The position numbers and the translations under genes were made by a program. The notes beneath the pieces were generated by a model that saw only the letters and a program-made list of their open reading frames with translations, was not told the origin of the DNA and did no database searches. From Acanthococcus lagerstroemiae (taxonomy: Eukaryota; Arthropoda; Insecta; Hemiptera; Eriococcidae), in the NCBI GenBank assembly GCA_031841125.1, contig JAJSSI010000012.1, forward strand, positions 658,616 through 722,615: a DNA stretch of 64,000 nucleotides, in the 5' to 3' direction. The stretch's first letter is position 1. Each line of letters begins with the position of its first letter. Of this stretch, positions 32,470-43,841 are shown in pieces.

Positions 32470-33188
32470 ATGAACAATTACAACAGCAGTGATGAGGATG
32501 AACTTTCTAGTGAGGAGATTGAACGTAGCAGCAATAACGAGGTAACAACATACCTGCAAGTAGGCATTAAACGAGTGCGGTTGTCTGTACACATTGAGGA
32601 CGCTGATTCAGATGAATTGGAAGATTATTTAATGGAAGATATGATGGTGAAAGCTGGATTACACCCTCGAAGTATTTGGATGCATTCCTTGAATCTGAGA
32701 AGACCTGTGGATGGTGAATTCGTTCGCATTTGTGTACCATTTATTAGAGAACATGCCGACAGGTTGTTCTTTCAATATTTCAGGATGTCAATATAGGAAC
32801 TTTTGATTACATACTTCGCACCATCGAAAAAGATATTGTGCCATGTTCAAATCGATCATATTGTATCATGCCTGCTGAAAGATTATCAGTTGCTCTGAGG
32901 TACGTTTTTCTGTATCTCCGATTGTGATAATATACTAATAAAATAAAGAATTTTGATCAGAATGTACAGTATACTGAACCTTGGTATTTTGCAGATACCT
33001 GTCTACTGGGATGACTTTTCAAGCTTTTTAATGGACAAGTATACTGTTGGGATAATTGTTAAGGAAGTCTGCCAATCAATATAAATACACTAATTTAGTG
33101 CAGAAGCATATGCCTGTTCCATCCAAGGACGAGTTTCGAGAAATTGCAAAGCAATACGAGGAACAATGGCAGTTCCCCAATGTCCTGG
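32470..33188 (+). pseudogene. Harbinger transposase, exons 1-2 (N-terminal part)
   Basis: The start ATG at 32470 opens an acidic leader (NNYNSSDEDELSSEEIERSS). HPRSIWMHSLNLRRPVDGEF follows, then the helix block LFFQYFRMS, a 1-nt-type frameshift near 32795, and GTFDYILRTIEKDIVPCSNR and PAERLSVALR. A donor at 32900 (GTACGT) and an acceptor at 32994 bound a 95-nt intron. Exon 2 continues YLSTGMTFQAF, an internal stop, IIVKEVCQSI, another shift and PVPSKDEFREIAKQYEEQWQ, then FPNVLG, ending at the donor at 33189 (GTAAAT). These are standard HARBI1-like N-terminal blocks. The continuation, GALDGKHV, is 24 kb away at 57244 and joins in frame across the disrupted intron. Stops and shifts make this a pseudogene. 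Confidence 0.85.
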
Positions 33189-33246
33189 GTAAATAGAATT
33201 GTATATTTTCATTCTCTGTGCTTTGAGCACACCCTGCCAAAAAAAT

Positions 33247-33650
33247 GCTACCTTTTTTTGTACAGAAATACTTTCAGTGCTACGGTAGCATATCTGTAGT
33301 AAAGTGGGTAGCGCTACCTGATTTGAGACTGTGAGAATAGTAGCACTACTCTGTAGCACTACCATAGCACTACTCAGTAGCACACCTGTAGTACTACTGT
33401 GTGCTCAGTCTTTCTGCTACCTGTCATTACAACCTTACTACCACCGTAGTGCTACCATAGCACTACTCAGTAGCACACCTGTAGTACTACTGTATGCTCA
33501 TTCCATTTGCTACCTCAGTCATTACAACCTTAATACTACCGTAGTGCTACAGTGGTATACTTAGTAGCACTACAGTAGTGCTCTTGTGCTAAAACTTTGA
33601 TTATAACCATACTGCTACTGTAGCATTACTACCTTTATACTACTGTGTAG
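33247..33650. repeat. Left subterminal palindrome array of the CACTA element
   Basis: About 400 bp of GTAGCACTAC, GTAGTACTAC and near variants at short spacing, in both orientations (for example AGTAGCACTACTCTGTAGCA near 33340 and again near 33460). Two internal units of about 110 bp repeat almost exactly (33370-33480 and 33460-33545). The ORFs reading through it are repeat artefacts. Confidence 0.85.
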
Positions 33651-34240
33651 GATTTTCATATTAATCGTTCATATTTATCGAGTGCCACTGAATAACCGCA
33701 AGAAATATACGGGTGCATATTAAAGATATTTTATTTGCAATAATTTGAACATTTTGCAGGTAATTTGAACAGGTTGCAATAATTTGAACAGTGACTAATC
33801 AGTAGTCTCGCGTTCTGAAACAAAACAGAACGAAAAAACGTGTCTAAAGCACAAATTTTTGCACATCAGGATTCAGGATTTTCATATTTAATAATGTGCA
33901 TACTTGTATATGTAGAATGACTCACAGAAATCATATAATTTTATTTTATGAAGGCATAGTGATTTTCCTGACTTTACCAAATGAGACCTTTTTTTTTTTT
34001 AGAAGGCGTAGTATTGGAAACATTGCATTCCTTACCACTTTATGCATGAAATAAAAAATTTCACATTCCCACATTAAACCAAAATATAAGTATTCTGTCT
34101 TCGGCAGATATTCGTTAATTCTGGTTTCCGGAAGTAGACAGATCATTTTCCTAGATTCACTACCCAGGTTTTTTTTCTAAATTCCCCATCTTTTGTATAG
34201 AGCAGGTCGTCTGGTTGAGATCAGACAAAATACAATGGAC
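33651..34240. other. No recognised feature
   Basis: AT-rich DNA between the left palindrome array and the satellite. A small direct repeat (GCAGGTAATTTGAACAGGTTGCAATAATTTG region near 33757-33790, unit about 20 bp) is the only structure. Confidence 0.5.
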
Positions 34241-35765
34241 ATACGCAAAAATTCGGGTGACAAAAACTTTTCTCTCCCCTTCAGGAATGCTACAACCTAC
34301 CACCAAATTTAGAATTTTAAACAGAAAGGTATGTCCTTACATGCAGATCCTTGGAAAGGGTATATCCCCAAAATATGAATCCGCGAAAAATTTACAAAGT
34401 CATTAATTTTGTCCGGTCAGGGAACTAAACCCCGAAGATTCATCAAAAATCAATGTAGCAAACTATTGAAAAGGGGTTCTTGAGGTCGCTGGATTTCAAT
34501 ACTGTATAACTTTTTTTTTGTGTTTTTATTTGACCTTCCTTAAAGCACAAAAGAAAATACAGAGCCAAAATGGGTAAAATTTACAAATTTTTGAACTTTT
34601 TCAATAACATGGCTTTTTGCACATCGCTAGAAAAATAAAATCACTCACAATACAAATCCAAGAAAAAATTTACAAATTCATTAATTTTAGGGACCAAGAG
34701 GCTAAAAATCCCGAAGACAGGAGAGATCATTTGACCATGTCAGGCAGATAAGAGTTTTGCCACGCAGGAGAATACAAAGCCATTGCATATTGTTTTTTTA
34801 GTAGCCAGAGCGATGGGGCTCATATTTCGGACTTCGTGACCTCTCCAACGACATGCATGAAACCATTTTGAAGAGAAAGTCAAAAACTTGCAAATAACAC
34901 CTGTTTTCACTCTACATTTTGGGTTTCAACGCCATAGAAGGGGATCGGTTTAAGGAAAACATTATAATATTCGAAATCAGCAACCCCGAATCCCCCTTTC
35001 CAATACTTTGTTTACTGGGTCATAACACCTCTGAGTTTACATGGATTTTAGTCGGTTTGAGGTCCCCTGGGCCCCGAAATTTGATGAAATTGTAAATTTC
35101 ATTGGTTTATTCAGATGTTGGAGTTCGTGACCTCTCTAAGTATGGGTATGAAGCCATTTTGATGGAAAAGCCCAAAATTTGTAAATGGTACCCCTTTTTG
35201 GCTCTGAACTTTGAATGTTAATGAATTAGAAGAGATCAAATTGGGCGTGGGCGAGATGTGATATTAGAAATCAGTGACCTCGAAAATCATATTTTCAGTA
35301 ATGTGATTGTTAGTTCATAGGTACCACACTGGCTTTGGATAAATCTTGCAGCTTTAGCCGGCTTTTGCTCCCAAACACTGATGGATTTGTAAATTCTCTC
35401 ACAGATTTATATCTGTGATTAATTTTTTGATCCGGTAATGTATTAGAATCATTTTTACTAGAAAATTTTCAAGTCGCACTCCTTTGGCTCTTAATTTTAC
35501 ATTTTAATGCCCTAGGCATGGTCAGATCCGAACCTCGAAACCCCCTTTTCAATAGTTTGTTTGCGAGTTTCTCACTCCTTAATTCTGGATAAATTTGTGG
35601 TAATTTTAGCCCTTTGCCCTCCTAAAATAGATGAATTAGTAAATTTTTTTCACGAATTGGAATTTGGGGAAGTTACTTTTCTAATGATGCTCATAAAGAC
35701 ATGCCTTTCCTTTTAAAATCGTCTACATCGTCTAATTTCGAACAACCAATCCCCCCCCCCTAAAA
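34240..35765. repeat. Divergent satellite, about 250-295 bp period
   Basis: Phrases recur at regular spacing. GACTTCGTGACCTCTCCAAC (34831) and GAGTTCGTGACCTCTCTAAG (35123) are about 292 bp apart, each followed by a copy of AAACCATTTTGA. GATGAAATTGTAAATTTCAT (35084), GATGGATTTGTAAATTCTCT (35380) and GATGAATTAGTAAATTTTTT (35631) are 250-295 bp apart. Earlier units start near 34350 and 34620. At least five degenerate units are present. No coding capacity. Confidence 0.65.
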
Positions 35766-35939
35766 AAGTGGGAAGGGACTAAGAAAAACACCTGTTGCAG
35801 TGTTCATGTATAAATTGTGTCCTTTATAATATAATATTTGCAACTGTTTAATCGCACTAACTTTTCAACGAATTTATAGTTAAAGAATACATTATCCACG
35901 AAAAATTAAGAACAATAATAATTCCCCATCTCCAAGAAA

Positions 35940-36490
35940 AGAAGGCTCACAGGGACCTCCTAAACGAAAATCAGGCCTCTGCCATCTCCCTGCAAGGGAT
36001 GAGGCTCCAGTAAAGAAAGGTAACAGCTAGGCGGAGAAATGTCTCCGGTAGAAGGGAGTAGGCTTGAGAGATAATTATAAAGGGACCTGGTTAAGAAGGG
36101 GTAGAGGGCTCATGTTAAGCGAGAGATATGATTGCGGAGAGGTAAGCGATGGAGAACAGGGGGTTTCTGGGAAAGTAGGGAGAGAGTGCACTAGACTGGG
36201 GCCCTGGCAAGGTGACTTGTGATAGTGCAGGGGACACGAGATTGGAACAGTGGATCAAGGTGAAAGAAGCGGTAAGAGGTTGAGAAGAAGGTAGTGGTGG
36301 AAGAGAGGCCTCAAGGAGGGGAGAGGGCTACTGGTGGATATGGTTTATGATGAAGTGGGCTCATGTTGGGACTCCGGGCTGGAAATGCGGATCAAGTAAT
36401 AAGATGAGGATATGGCTTAAAAAGTAAGGAACTGGTGGTAGAATGGAGTTGGAGGTTGTGGTGGAGGCCCATGGTAGGGAAGGGTGGCTC
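35940..36490. repeat. Purine-rich (GA) strand-asymmetric segment
   Basis: The plus strand is strongly A+G rich (GGAGAGGTAAGCGATGGAGA, GTAGGGAGAGAGTGCA and so on) for about 550 bp. Similar segments occur at 47800-48550 and 54700-56230 and with opposite polarity at 48590-49640. The minus-strand ORFs at 36361-36676 follow from this bias. It may be a relic of a C/T-biased retroelement such as the one recognised at 47840-48250. Confidence 0.4.
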
Positions 36491-36787
36491 ATGTTGGAGC
36501 ATAACTCGTGCTCGAGGTGCAGCACCAGGTAAGACAGGAGATTTCTGACTATAAAAACTGTAGGTGGCTTCAAACGTGGGTTCAATTTTCAGCACCTTCA
36601 AATTGACTATGTCCATGTAGCTTATACTATGGCAGTGCCCCTTCCCTTCCAGAGAGTAAGTACTTGTAACCTTCAAAACCTGTCAATGTAGTTCATTCAG
36701 AGAATCATGTGGTCAATGAATGATATGAATTCATCTATTTGAGAAAAAGAAATGGAATTTCTGTGACTCACTCTGTATGATGTTTAC

Positions 36788-39700
36788 CTGATGGCAAATC
36801 GTTAATCTCATCTTTTGCTTGTGGTACCGTGTACGCACTTGGTTTTTAGATTTTACCCAATTGCAGAATGTGACTTGGCATTCCGATGGTTTCATTGGAA
36901 ACCATCTTTTCTCGACCAAATCTACCAAAATTAAAACAATTACTTCTACATTCTAAATTGTAACAGGGAATTATTCAGAATCTAACACACATCTTAACAC
37001 TTACCACAAATGATTTTTGAGCACTTTTTTTTTTAATTGGTATTTTCTTATCCTTCCCTGCCCATCCATGTGTTTCGGTGATTTCTTCGGCAAATACCAA
37101 AGATAACAATTTGCGAAGTTTAGTCTGGTTGGATAAACTTAAATTTTTTTCAATGGTGGTCATATGGCTTTGCAACATGCAAATCTGAAAAAAGAAAACA
37201 CTTATTTCAAATTATAGCTTAAATAGAAGTATCTATATTTCCCTAAATGACATATGTAATCATACAAATTTTTGTCTGCCACTCTCCTTGGAGAGGAAAT
37301 CTTCTAGCATTTCTAATTCCTGACTGCTTTTCACTGCACAACAATCTTGTATTTTATTATACTCCTCATCATCAATACCGGCAGCATTATTAGAAGGCGT
37401 TCCTTTTCCAGAAATCAGAAGGTCATGAAGCCTTGTCACTGCTTTATTGACAGCATTAATTAATCTGTTCGTGCGTACTGTAATAATAAAATCATAAATA
37501 CATCACTTAAAACCCTTTCGCTACCGACGGCACAACATGTGTGCCCTTACAATCCTGCACTGTGTACCGACGGCACAGATATGTGCCCTATCAACTACAG
37601 AGTTTAATGTGCGATTGATAAACAGTGGTCTATCAGATGCACTTGAAACTTTTAGTGGTGGTCTATGAATACTTCTACAAACATACTGTGTTGTTGGGAG
37701 TGAAATCAAGGGGCAAGATATGCAAATACTATGGTCATTCCTGTTATCACTGATTTTTTTTCTCCATTATCTTCTGTGGGTAGTTGTGGTGATGGATGTT
37801 CCTGTTTTTGTGATCTGTGATTCATTTGTGCGAATTCAGTTATCAAATTATTATAAAAATTCCCGGCTAATGTGTTTGTAGAAGAATTTGTCTGCGTTTT
37901 TGAAGTGAAAATTTTGGATGTTAGATCGAGTATTTTTCCTATCCATTACACATAAGAAAGAAAATGTCGAATAAAAAGAAAGTGTTATCGGAGAAAGAGT
38001 TGGACGCCGTAATCGCCAATTGGAGCGAAGATGACGATTTGTCAGAAGAATGTTCATCCGAGAGTGAGGATGAAGATTACAAAGAATCTGAAACTGAATC
38101 AGGTAACAGTATTGTATTATGTGTTATGCTAAAATTTTTGGGAAGTTGTAAACTTATTGTGCATTTTCAAACAGACACAACTGATTCAAACGTCGATGAC
38201 GAGTCAGACGTTGATGATTTGGCAAATGTCGATGATGAGATGAATGTCAATGATCTGATGGACGTCAATAATGCGATGGATGTCAATAATGCTATTGTTG
38301 AAGATGCAGTTGGTGACGAAGATGGACCTTCATCAACAGATACACCTGGTCCTGGAACTCAAACCCGTATGAATAATTCATTATTGGTGTAGTCTAATAA
38401 TAGAACTAAGACGATCTTGTTTGTACAATACTTACTTCATTTGTTATCAAACATGTAGATCGTGTGGCGCGGACTCAACCTTCGAATCGTCGAATTTGAA
38501 ATCCTCCGACACGAGTTGCGAATCTACAAGCTGTCACGAACCCTCAAACTTCTGCTGCAAATCTTGTCATTGATGGTTGGACTGTAAGAGATCGTTCAAA
38601 AGCCACACTATTCAAATTCCGTGGAAAAGAAGAGGTGAATATTTCAACTAATCCTGAAACGCCTTTTAATTATTTTTCACTGTTATTCAATAGTGATATG
38701 ATAGCAAAGATTGTAAATTTTGCAAACGCTCGTGGGAATAGAATAAGGGATGGACTCATAACAGCAAACAAAAACAAAGATTTTGTGAAAAATTGGAAAA
38801 AAATTACTATTATCGACATGCAAAAATTTTTAGGATTAACATTATTGATGGGCAACGTTAGGTTACCTTCACTCAAACTCTACTGGTCTGAAAAATCGTT
38901 GTATCTTCATCCCATATTTGGTAAAACAATGAGCCGTAATCGATTCGAGCAAATCCTAAGAGCTCTGTGCTGCTATGATGTGAATGATGATACTATACAA
39001 AAAGCTGGGAAGATACAATGGCTCATTGATAGGTGTGTAGAAAATTTTAGAAATACTTACTCGCCGCCGAAGCATCTTTCAATAGATGAAGCACTACTTC
39101 TCTTCAAAGGGCGTTTGGGATTCAAACAGTATATTCCTAACAAAAGGAGTCGGTTTGGCTTGAAACTTTATGAACTCGCATCAGCTAGAGGATACATTCT
39201 CGATCTTTTCTTGTACACTGGAAAAGGTACTGTTTCCGGACCTGACCATGGCCACGGTCACGCTGTTGTCATGCGACTAATGAAACCTTATCTGAAAAAA
39301 GGTCACGCTCTGTTTATCGACAACTTTTACTCTTCCATACCACTGGCGGAGGAATTATATAAAAAAGGAGTTCAAGTAGTCGGCACATTGAAAAGTAATC
39401 GCAAAGGTATTCCAGATTTTATAAAAAAAATAAAACTGAAGTCTGGCGAGAGTATTTTTGCGAGGAAAGGATCTCTTTTCATCCAAAAATGGAGAGATAA
39501 ACGCGACATCCTCATGATATCAACGCGTCACAGCGCTGAGTTCACAGAAGTCCAGTCGAAAAATAAGAAAAAGAAGCAACTAAAACCGACATGTATTGCA
39601 GAATACAATAAATACATGAGCGGTATCGATCTTGCTGATCAGATGACTACGTACTATAGTAGTCCACGGAAAACACTTAGATGGTATTTGAAAATTTTTT

Positions 39701-42700
39701 TTCATTGTCTGGACATCTGTGCATGGAATGCTAACATATTGTATAATTTGAAAAGAAGTAAAATGTCATACCTGGATTTTCGAGATGAAATTATTTCAAA
39801 ACTCATCGCTTTCAATACTCCGACAACAGTAGCTTCAAGCCCATTGTCATCTCGATCACCAACTCCGTCACGTTCTCCATCGCCAAGTCCGTCGTTACTA
39901 AATTCTCGAATTATTGACGATCATTTTCCCAAAAAAATTAATCATCGATTGCGTTGCCGTTTATGCACAAAATATAAAACTCGCAAGATGACGCATTTTG
40001 TTTGTACAAGTTGCCGGGACAAAAAAAATAGAGAAGTTCCATTATGTGTTGAGAATTGTTTTCAAACTTTTCATAAACAAAAATTATATCGTACATTTTT
40101 TGTATAAATTTTGAATTTTCATGTGAATTGTGAATTTTTTGTGTCATTGGAAATTTCTCGAATACATGTATGTTTCTTTTTTAGAAATTTAGTGTATTTT
40201 GTACTTCCCATAGACCAACGGCACACTTGCAGGTTTACTCTCAGACTGACGGCACATATATGTGCCATGGGGCAGTAACGTTCCTCTTAGGTATACAAAC
40301 ATGTAGGAACACGTAATCTGACCTAACTATCAAATCCCCATTCAATTATTGTAAAATAATACATTGGTCCAGGCAGTTGTTTTGTAAAATTATGCTCGGT
40401 AGCGAAAGGGTTAAGTAATTTAGGAGTGGAATGTACGTTTTAAGCACAAAGAAGACTGCTTCTCATGCTTCGTCTTTTTTCGTGTGTTACATCTAATAAT
40501 GCTAAGCACTGAACATACCGTGTTCTCTTCTGATTTGCCGTGCAACTAATGTAACGGCAGATTCAGGACTGCTTTGGAGATCATCGAAATTTAGTCGTTT
40601 CTTTGTTACATTCTGGTGTCCAAAACTGTTGGGGGGTAGACGCATTTGATTAGTACTGTGCAGATGAACATGAATAGGTCTCTATAATTCCCCGAATTAA
40701 TGAAAATATTTTATGATTAATACATATAAAAAGTATGCTACAAAAGAAGAATTACTACAGCAAGTGAGTTTTTTGTACCTATCGCTATCACATAGTAATA
40801 TAAAGTATAATCATTTGATGTCAGCACCTACTTTAAAAAAAAAGGTGGTAGGATTACACATCATAATTATACATTTTCAGGATAACAATAGGATACATCT
40901 GAATTCTGTATAACTAAAGATACTGATGTATTTCCCTTGAAGTCTAATGCAGAATCTCTGGGATAGACCCGTTTTGTGTGTGCACGACTATAATTATAAC
41001 TCTACAACTGATCATTCTTGCTCCAGATCACTAATTTGCAAAGCGAAGTGTATAGACCCATGTACCGCCAAAGCTCCTTATTTTAAATTTCTCGACCATT
41101 TATTCATTCAGAAATTCTACTCCAAAATGATATGAATTTTGCCTCGAATTACTACTTGCAGAATAATGTCACAGGTGAGATATACAATACACAAGGTGAA
41201 ATCTGTGAAACATTTCATTCATTAATATTTCAGAAGTAAAAAATATACATTACTGGATTTGGGATTCCCCATTAGTGGTTCTTCTATAGCCAGAAGTCTT
41301 CTGCGGGGTTCTCGTGGCCGGTGATACTCTTTCAGGAGGTAAATGTGATTCGTGAGAACTACGATGCAGGGACTTTGAAATTGGTGACACAACCCATTCC
41401 TGTGAAGGACTCTTGGCACTGCGAGGAGGGAATTGCACACCTGGTGACACAACCCATTCCTGTGAAGCACTCTTGGCACTGCGAGGAGGGAATTCCACAC
41501 CTGGTGACACAACCCATTCCTGTGAAGCACTCTTAGCACTGCGATGAGGGAATTGCACACCTGGTGACGACACCAGTTCTTGCGAAGCATTCTTACTCTT
41601 AACAGGCGGAGATTTTGCTATTTGTGGTTTGTAAGCCAAGGCTTTAGTCATCAGTTGTCCACGGCTGAAAAAACATTATTTTCAAATTACACAGTAGTGT
41701 CAATAAATGTACATTTCGAAGTAATGTGTATTCAAAATGCTTAGCCAATAAAGAAAATATTATAGAACAAGCTGCTGTTAATTTCACTGGCAGCTTCGAA
41801 TTTCAGACACACTGCCCCTGCTGCCTAAAAAATGATTTATATGGGGCATTACCAAACAAATTATAAACTGAAGACCTCATCACAAAAACAACCCTTATCC
41901 TTCTATTCTTTTGTTACAAAGTTTCAGCTATCTTTCACAACTTTGACTGGTGTTTTGATTTCAATTTCTCATGATATTATTCCTTTCTCGAAGATCGGGA
42001 AAGGAATATGCCACAGGAAATGAAAACAAAAACACTAATTGAGGTTCTGAAGAATAGTTCAAATTTTGTAACACAAAAAAGTAAACCGCTGTGGACAAGG
42101 GTGGTTTTTATGATGAGGTCTTCAATTCGATTAAAAGCCTGCTATCCACTGCAAGCGAGAAAAAACAGGTTTTTCAGGAGTTGAAATAAATATTTAAATC
42201 ATGTGTTTACAAAAATCCTCGAATTCTAACGTAAGGGTCAATTCAATTTAAATATGGGAATTTTTTCAGAAAATTATCAGCTCAATTTTCAAAGTTTAAG
42301 AACTGTTGTGTAATTATAAGACCTTTTCAAGTCGACACAAAAATATGTTGCTGGAGAACTGTACGAGACTGCGTAACCTTCAGTATTCAGGCGAATAAGG
42401 TATTTCGCCAAATAAGGTAAGATCTGTCTCAGATTGACTTAGGCTCACTTTAAAATTCATATGCTCATGGGCTGCCCCTACTTTCATAAGAATATATGCA
42501 TAAGCACCATACTTTTACTAGAGTACGTATTAAGACAATATAATTTCGGGCAAAGCTTCATTAAAATTTTTTTGGTAGTTCAATTTTTATGCTGCCCTAA
42601 AAGTTAGAAGAATATTTTGTAGTTAAGCTTCTGAGCACTTCATTTACAAGGGCGTGAAGTAGCTACCAAATAAAACAAATAAATTAAATGAAATGAAATA

Positions 42701-43358
42701 CCTTGAAAGTTACTAGCAAATGTTGGGTTTAGCTTCTGAGGACAGCGCCCAATTTTTCTATAAGGGGCGATGGTGGCGGGGTGGGGGAGGGCCGGGATTG
42801 CTACACAACATTTGTTCGATTATAAAGGCACCTACTTCATTATTAGTGTTTACCCTACATAAAATTATAAGAAATGACATAAGCTTATACCTTGTAGCAG
42901 ATATTAAAGGGTACTTTTTCTCACGTTTTTGTCTGCAAGCAAAGAAATGCAGCACATAAGTAATAAAGTTATCTACAAATAGGAGATTAGCAACAAAAAA
43001 GTACACCTACTTCTTTTGGGGGACTTCTGGCGGAGATTCATTACTTGAATTTTCTAGCAAAGTTAGCTTTCGCTTAATGATTCCAAGTTTGTCTGCAAAT
43101 CAATATAAAATATTCATTTACCATAATGTATTTGAAGAAACATTTTTGGAATACTGTAATATAGTCTTACCGGCATGGAAAAGTATCTCGTCATAGTGAT
43201 ATGTTCCCCACGTACTTTCGGGTTCAATATCATCAATGGCATGGTCATATATTTTATCTGTGGACATTTTCTCAGGATAACGGAAATTAGATTCAGACTG
43301 ATTTGGACATATTGCCTGATTGACTTTCTAGCACTATTACAAATTTTCCCACGGTCAT
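36788..43358 (-). CDS. DUF4806-domain gene carried by the CACTA element
   Basis: Exons inferred on the minus strand. A first exon opens with MTVGKFVIVLESQSGNMSKS (43358) but meets a TGA soon after, so its extent is unsure. One exon ends at 43171 with KIYDHAIDDIEPESTWGTYH and YDEILFHA. 43092-43011 reads KLGIIKRKLTLLENSSNESP; 41664-41254 encodes 20-residue repeats; 40655-40519 reads NVTKKRLNFDDLQSSPESAV. 37477-37266 reads TNRLINAVNKAVTRLHDLLI and QELEMLEDFLSKESGRQKF, and 37184-37003 reads TKLRKLLSLVFAEEITETHG. A last block near 36918-36788 reads VEKRWFPMKPSECQVTFCNW. Four junctions keep phase exactly. The last three exons match DUF4806 in order. Function is unknown; a DNA-binding accessory role is inferred from context. 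The piggyBac element sits in the intron 40518-37478. Confidence 0.7.
37511..40410 (+). mobile_element. piggyBac element, 2.9 kb, TTAA-flanked
   Basis: TTAA flanks both sides (37507-37510 and 40411-40414). The termini share CCCTTTCGCTACCG, left from 37513 and inverted at the right to 40410. Subterminal words ACGGCACA and CGACGGCACAGATATGTGCC recur near both ends (37526, 37570, 40220, 40250). It encodes one piggyBac transposase. The element interrupts an intron of the DUF4806 gene within the CACTA element. Confidence 0.93.
37964..40107 (+). CDS. piggyBac transposase, nearly intact
   Basis: Exon 1 opens MSNKKKVLSEKELDAVIANW with an Asp/Glu/Ser-rich tail. A short intron (about 38102-38175, GTAACA..AAACAG) leads to a further acidic exon. 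A second likely intron ends near 38460. The main frame then runs to 40107 and includes FVKNWKKITIIDMQKFLGLT and YWSEKSLYLHPIFGKTMSRN. The catalytic aspartates are in PKHLSIDEALLLFKGRLG, GHALFIDNFYSSIPLAEELY and YMSGIDLADQMTTYYSSP. It ends in the Cys-rich C-terminal zinc domain CRLCTKYKTRKMTHFVCTSC. The product excises and inserts the element at TTAA. An in-frame TGA at 38497 is the only obvious lesion in the upstream part unless it is spliced out, so the copy looks young. The start GTG at 38635 sometimes assumed for this frame is internal. Confidence 0.9.
41382..41605 (-). repeat. 60-bp coding tandem repeat, about 3.7 units
   Basis: Three full 60-bp units (41382-41441, 41442-41501, 41502-41561) and a diverged partial unit follow head to tail with only a few differences. 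On the minus strand each encodes a 20-residue unit, SPGVQFPPRSAKSASQEWVV, inside the DUF4806 gene exon 41664-41254. Because the period is a multiple of three, the copy number can change without losing frame. Confidence 0.92.
41690..42960. other. Intron of the DUF4806 gene, no further feature
   Basis: AT-rich intronic DNA between exons 43011 and 41664 of the DUF4806 gene. It has one G-rich patch near 42765-42800. Open frames here (41832-42023, 42720-43006) show no family motif. Confidence 0.5.
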
Positions 43359-43841
43359 TTTTGATCACGCTGAAAAATGAACATAAAATTTGGTTGTATA
43401 TAAAAAGGCTAAATACACCAGTGAAGCGGGATCCATATACATGTATACTCATAAGATATCCTCAAAAGCTTGTACTACGAGTGCGTCGACAGACAAATAG
43501 AAATCATACATATAAATACGACATTAAATAGGTACAAGCATAATGCTAGTAAAGTGACTATCAATGTATTAACAAACCATTACTGAAACACCACTCTACG
43601 TATCTTCAGAATTAATTATTCACACTACTCACTGATGATATTTCTACATTTTGCTTCTTATCAGTCATTATGTATTAGTCAAAGTATAAATATTTTGTGG
43701 AACAACATTAATACTAAGTTTGGCAGCAGAATTGTTTAAAAAAAAAGGTGCGACTATACATGGATATTTAACTAGTGTATTACCCCAAAGGAAATTGAAA
43801 ACATGAAGCGAATGCCACACTGTGCTTCATCCAACGGAATT

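Noticed and set aside
41321..41536. Plus-strand ORF across the 60-bp repeats
   Set aside because: It is the antisense of the repeat exon; the minus-strand frame connects in phase with neighbouring exons.
41382..41605. CRISPR-like repeat array
   Set aside because: The 60-bp units follow each other without spacers and encode protein repeats in a eukaryotic exon.
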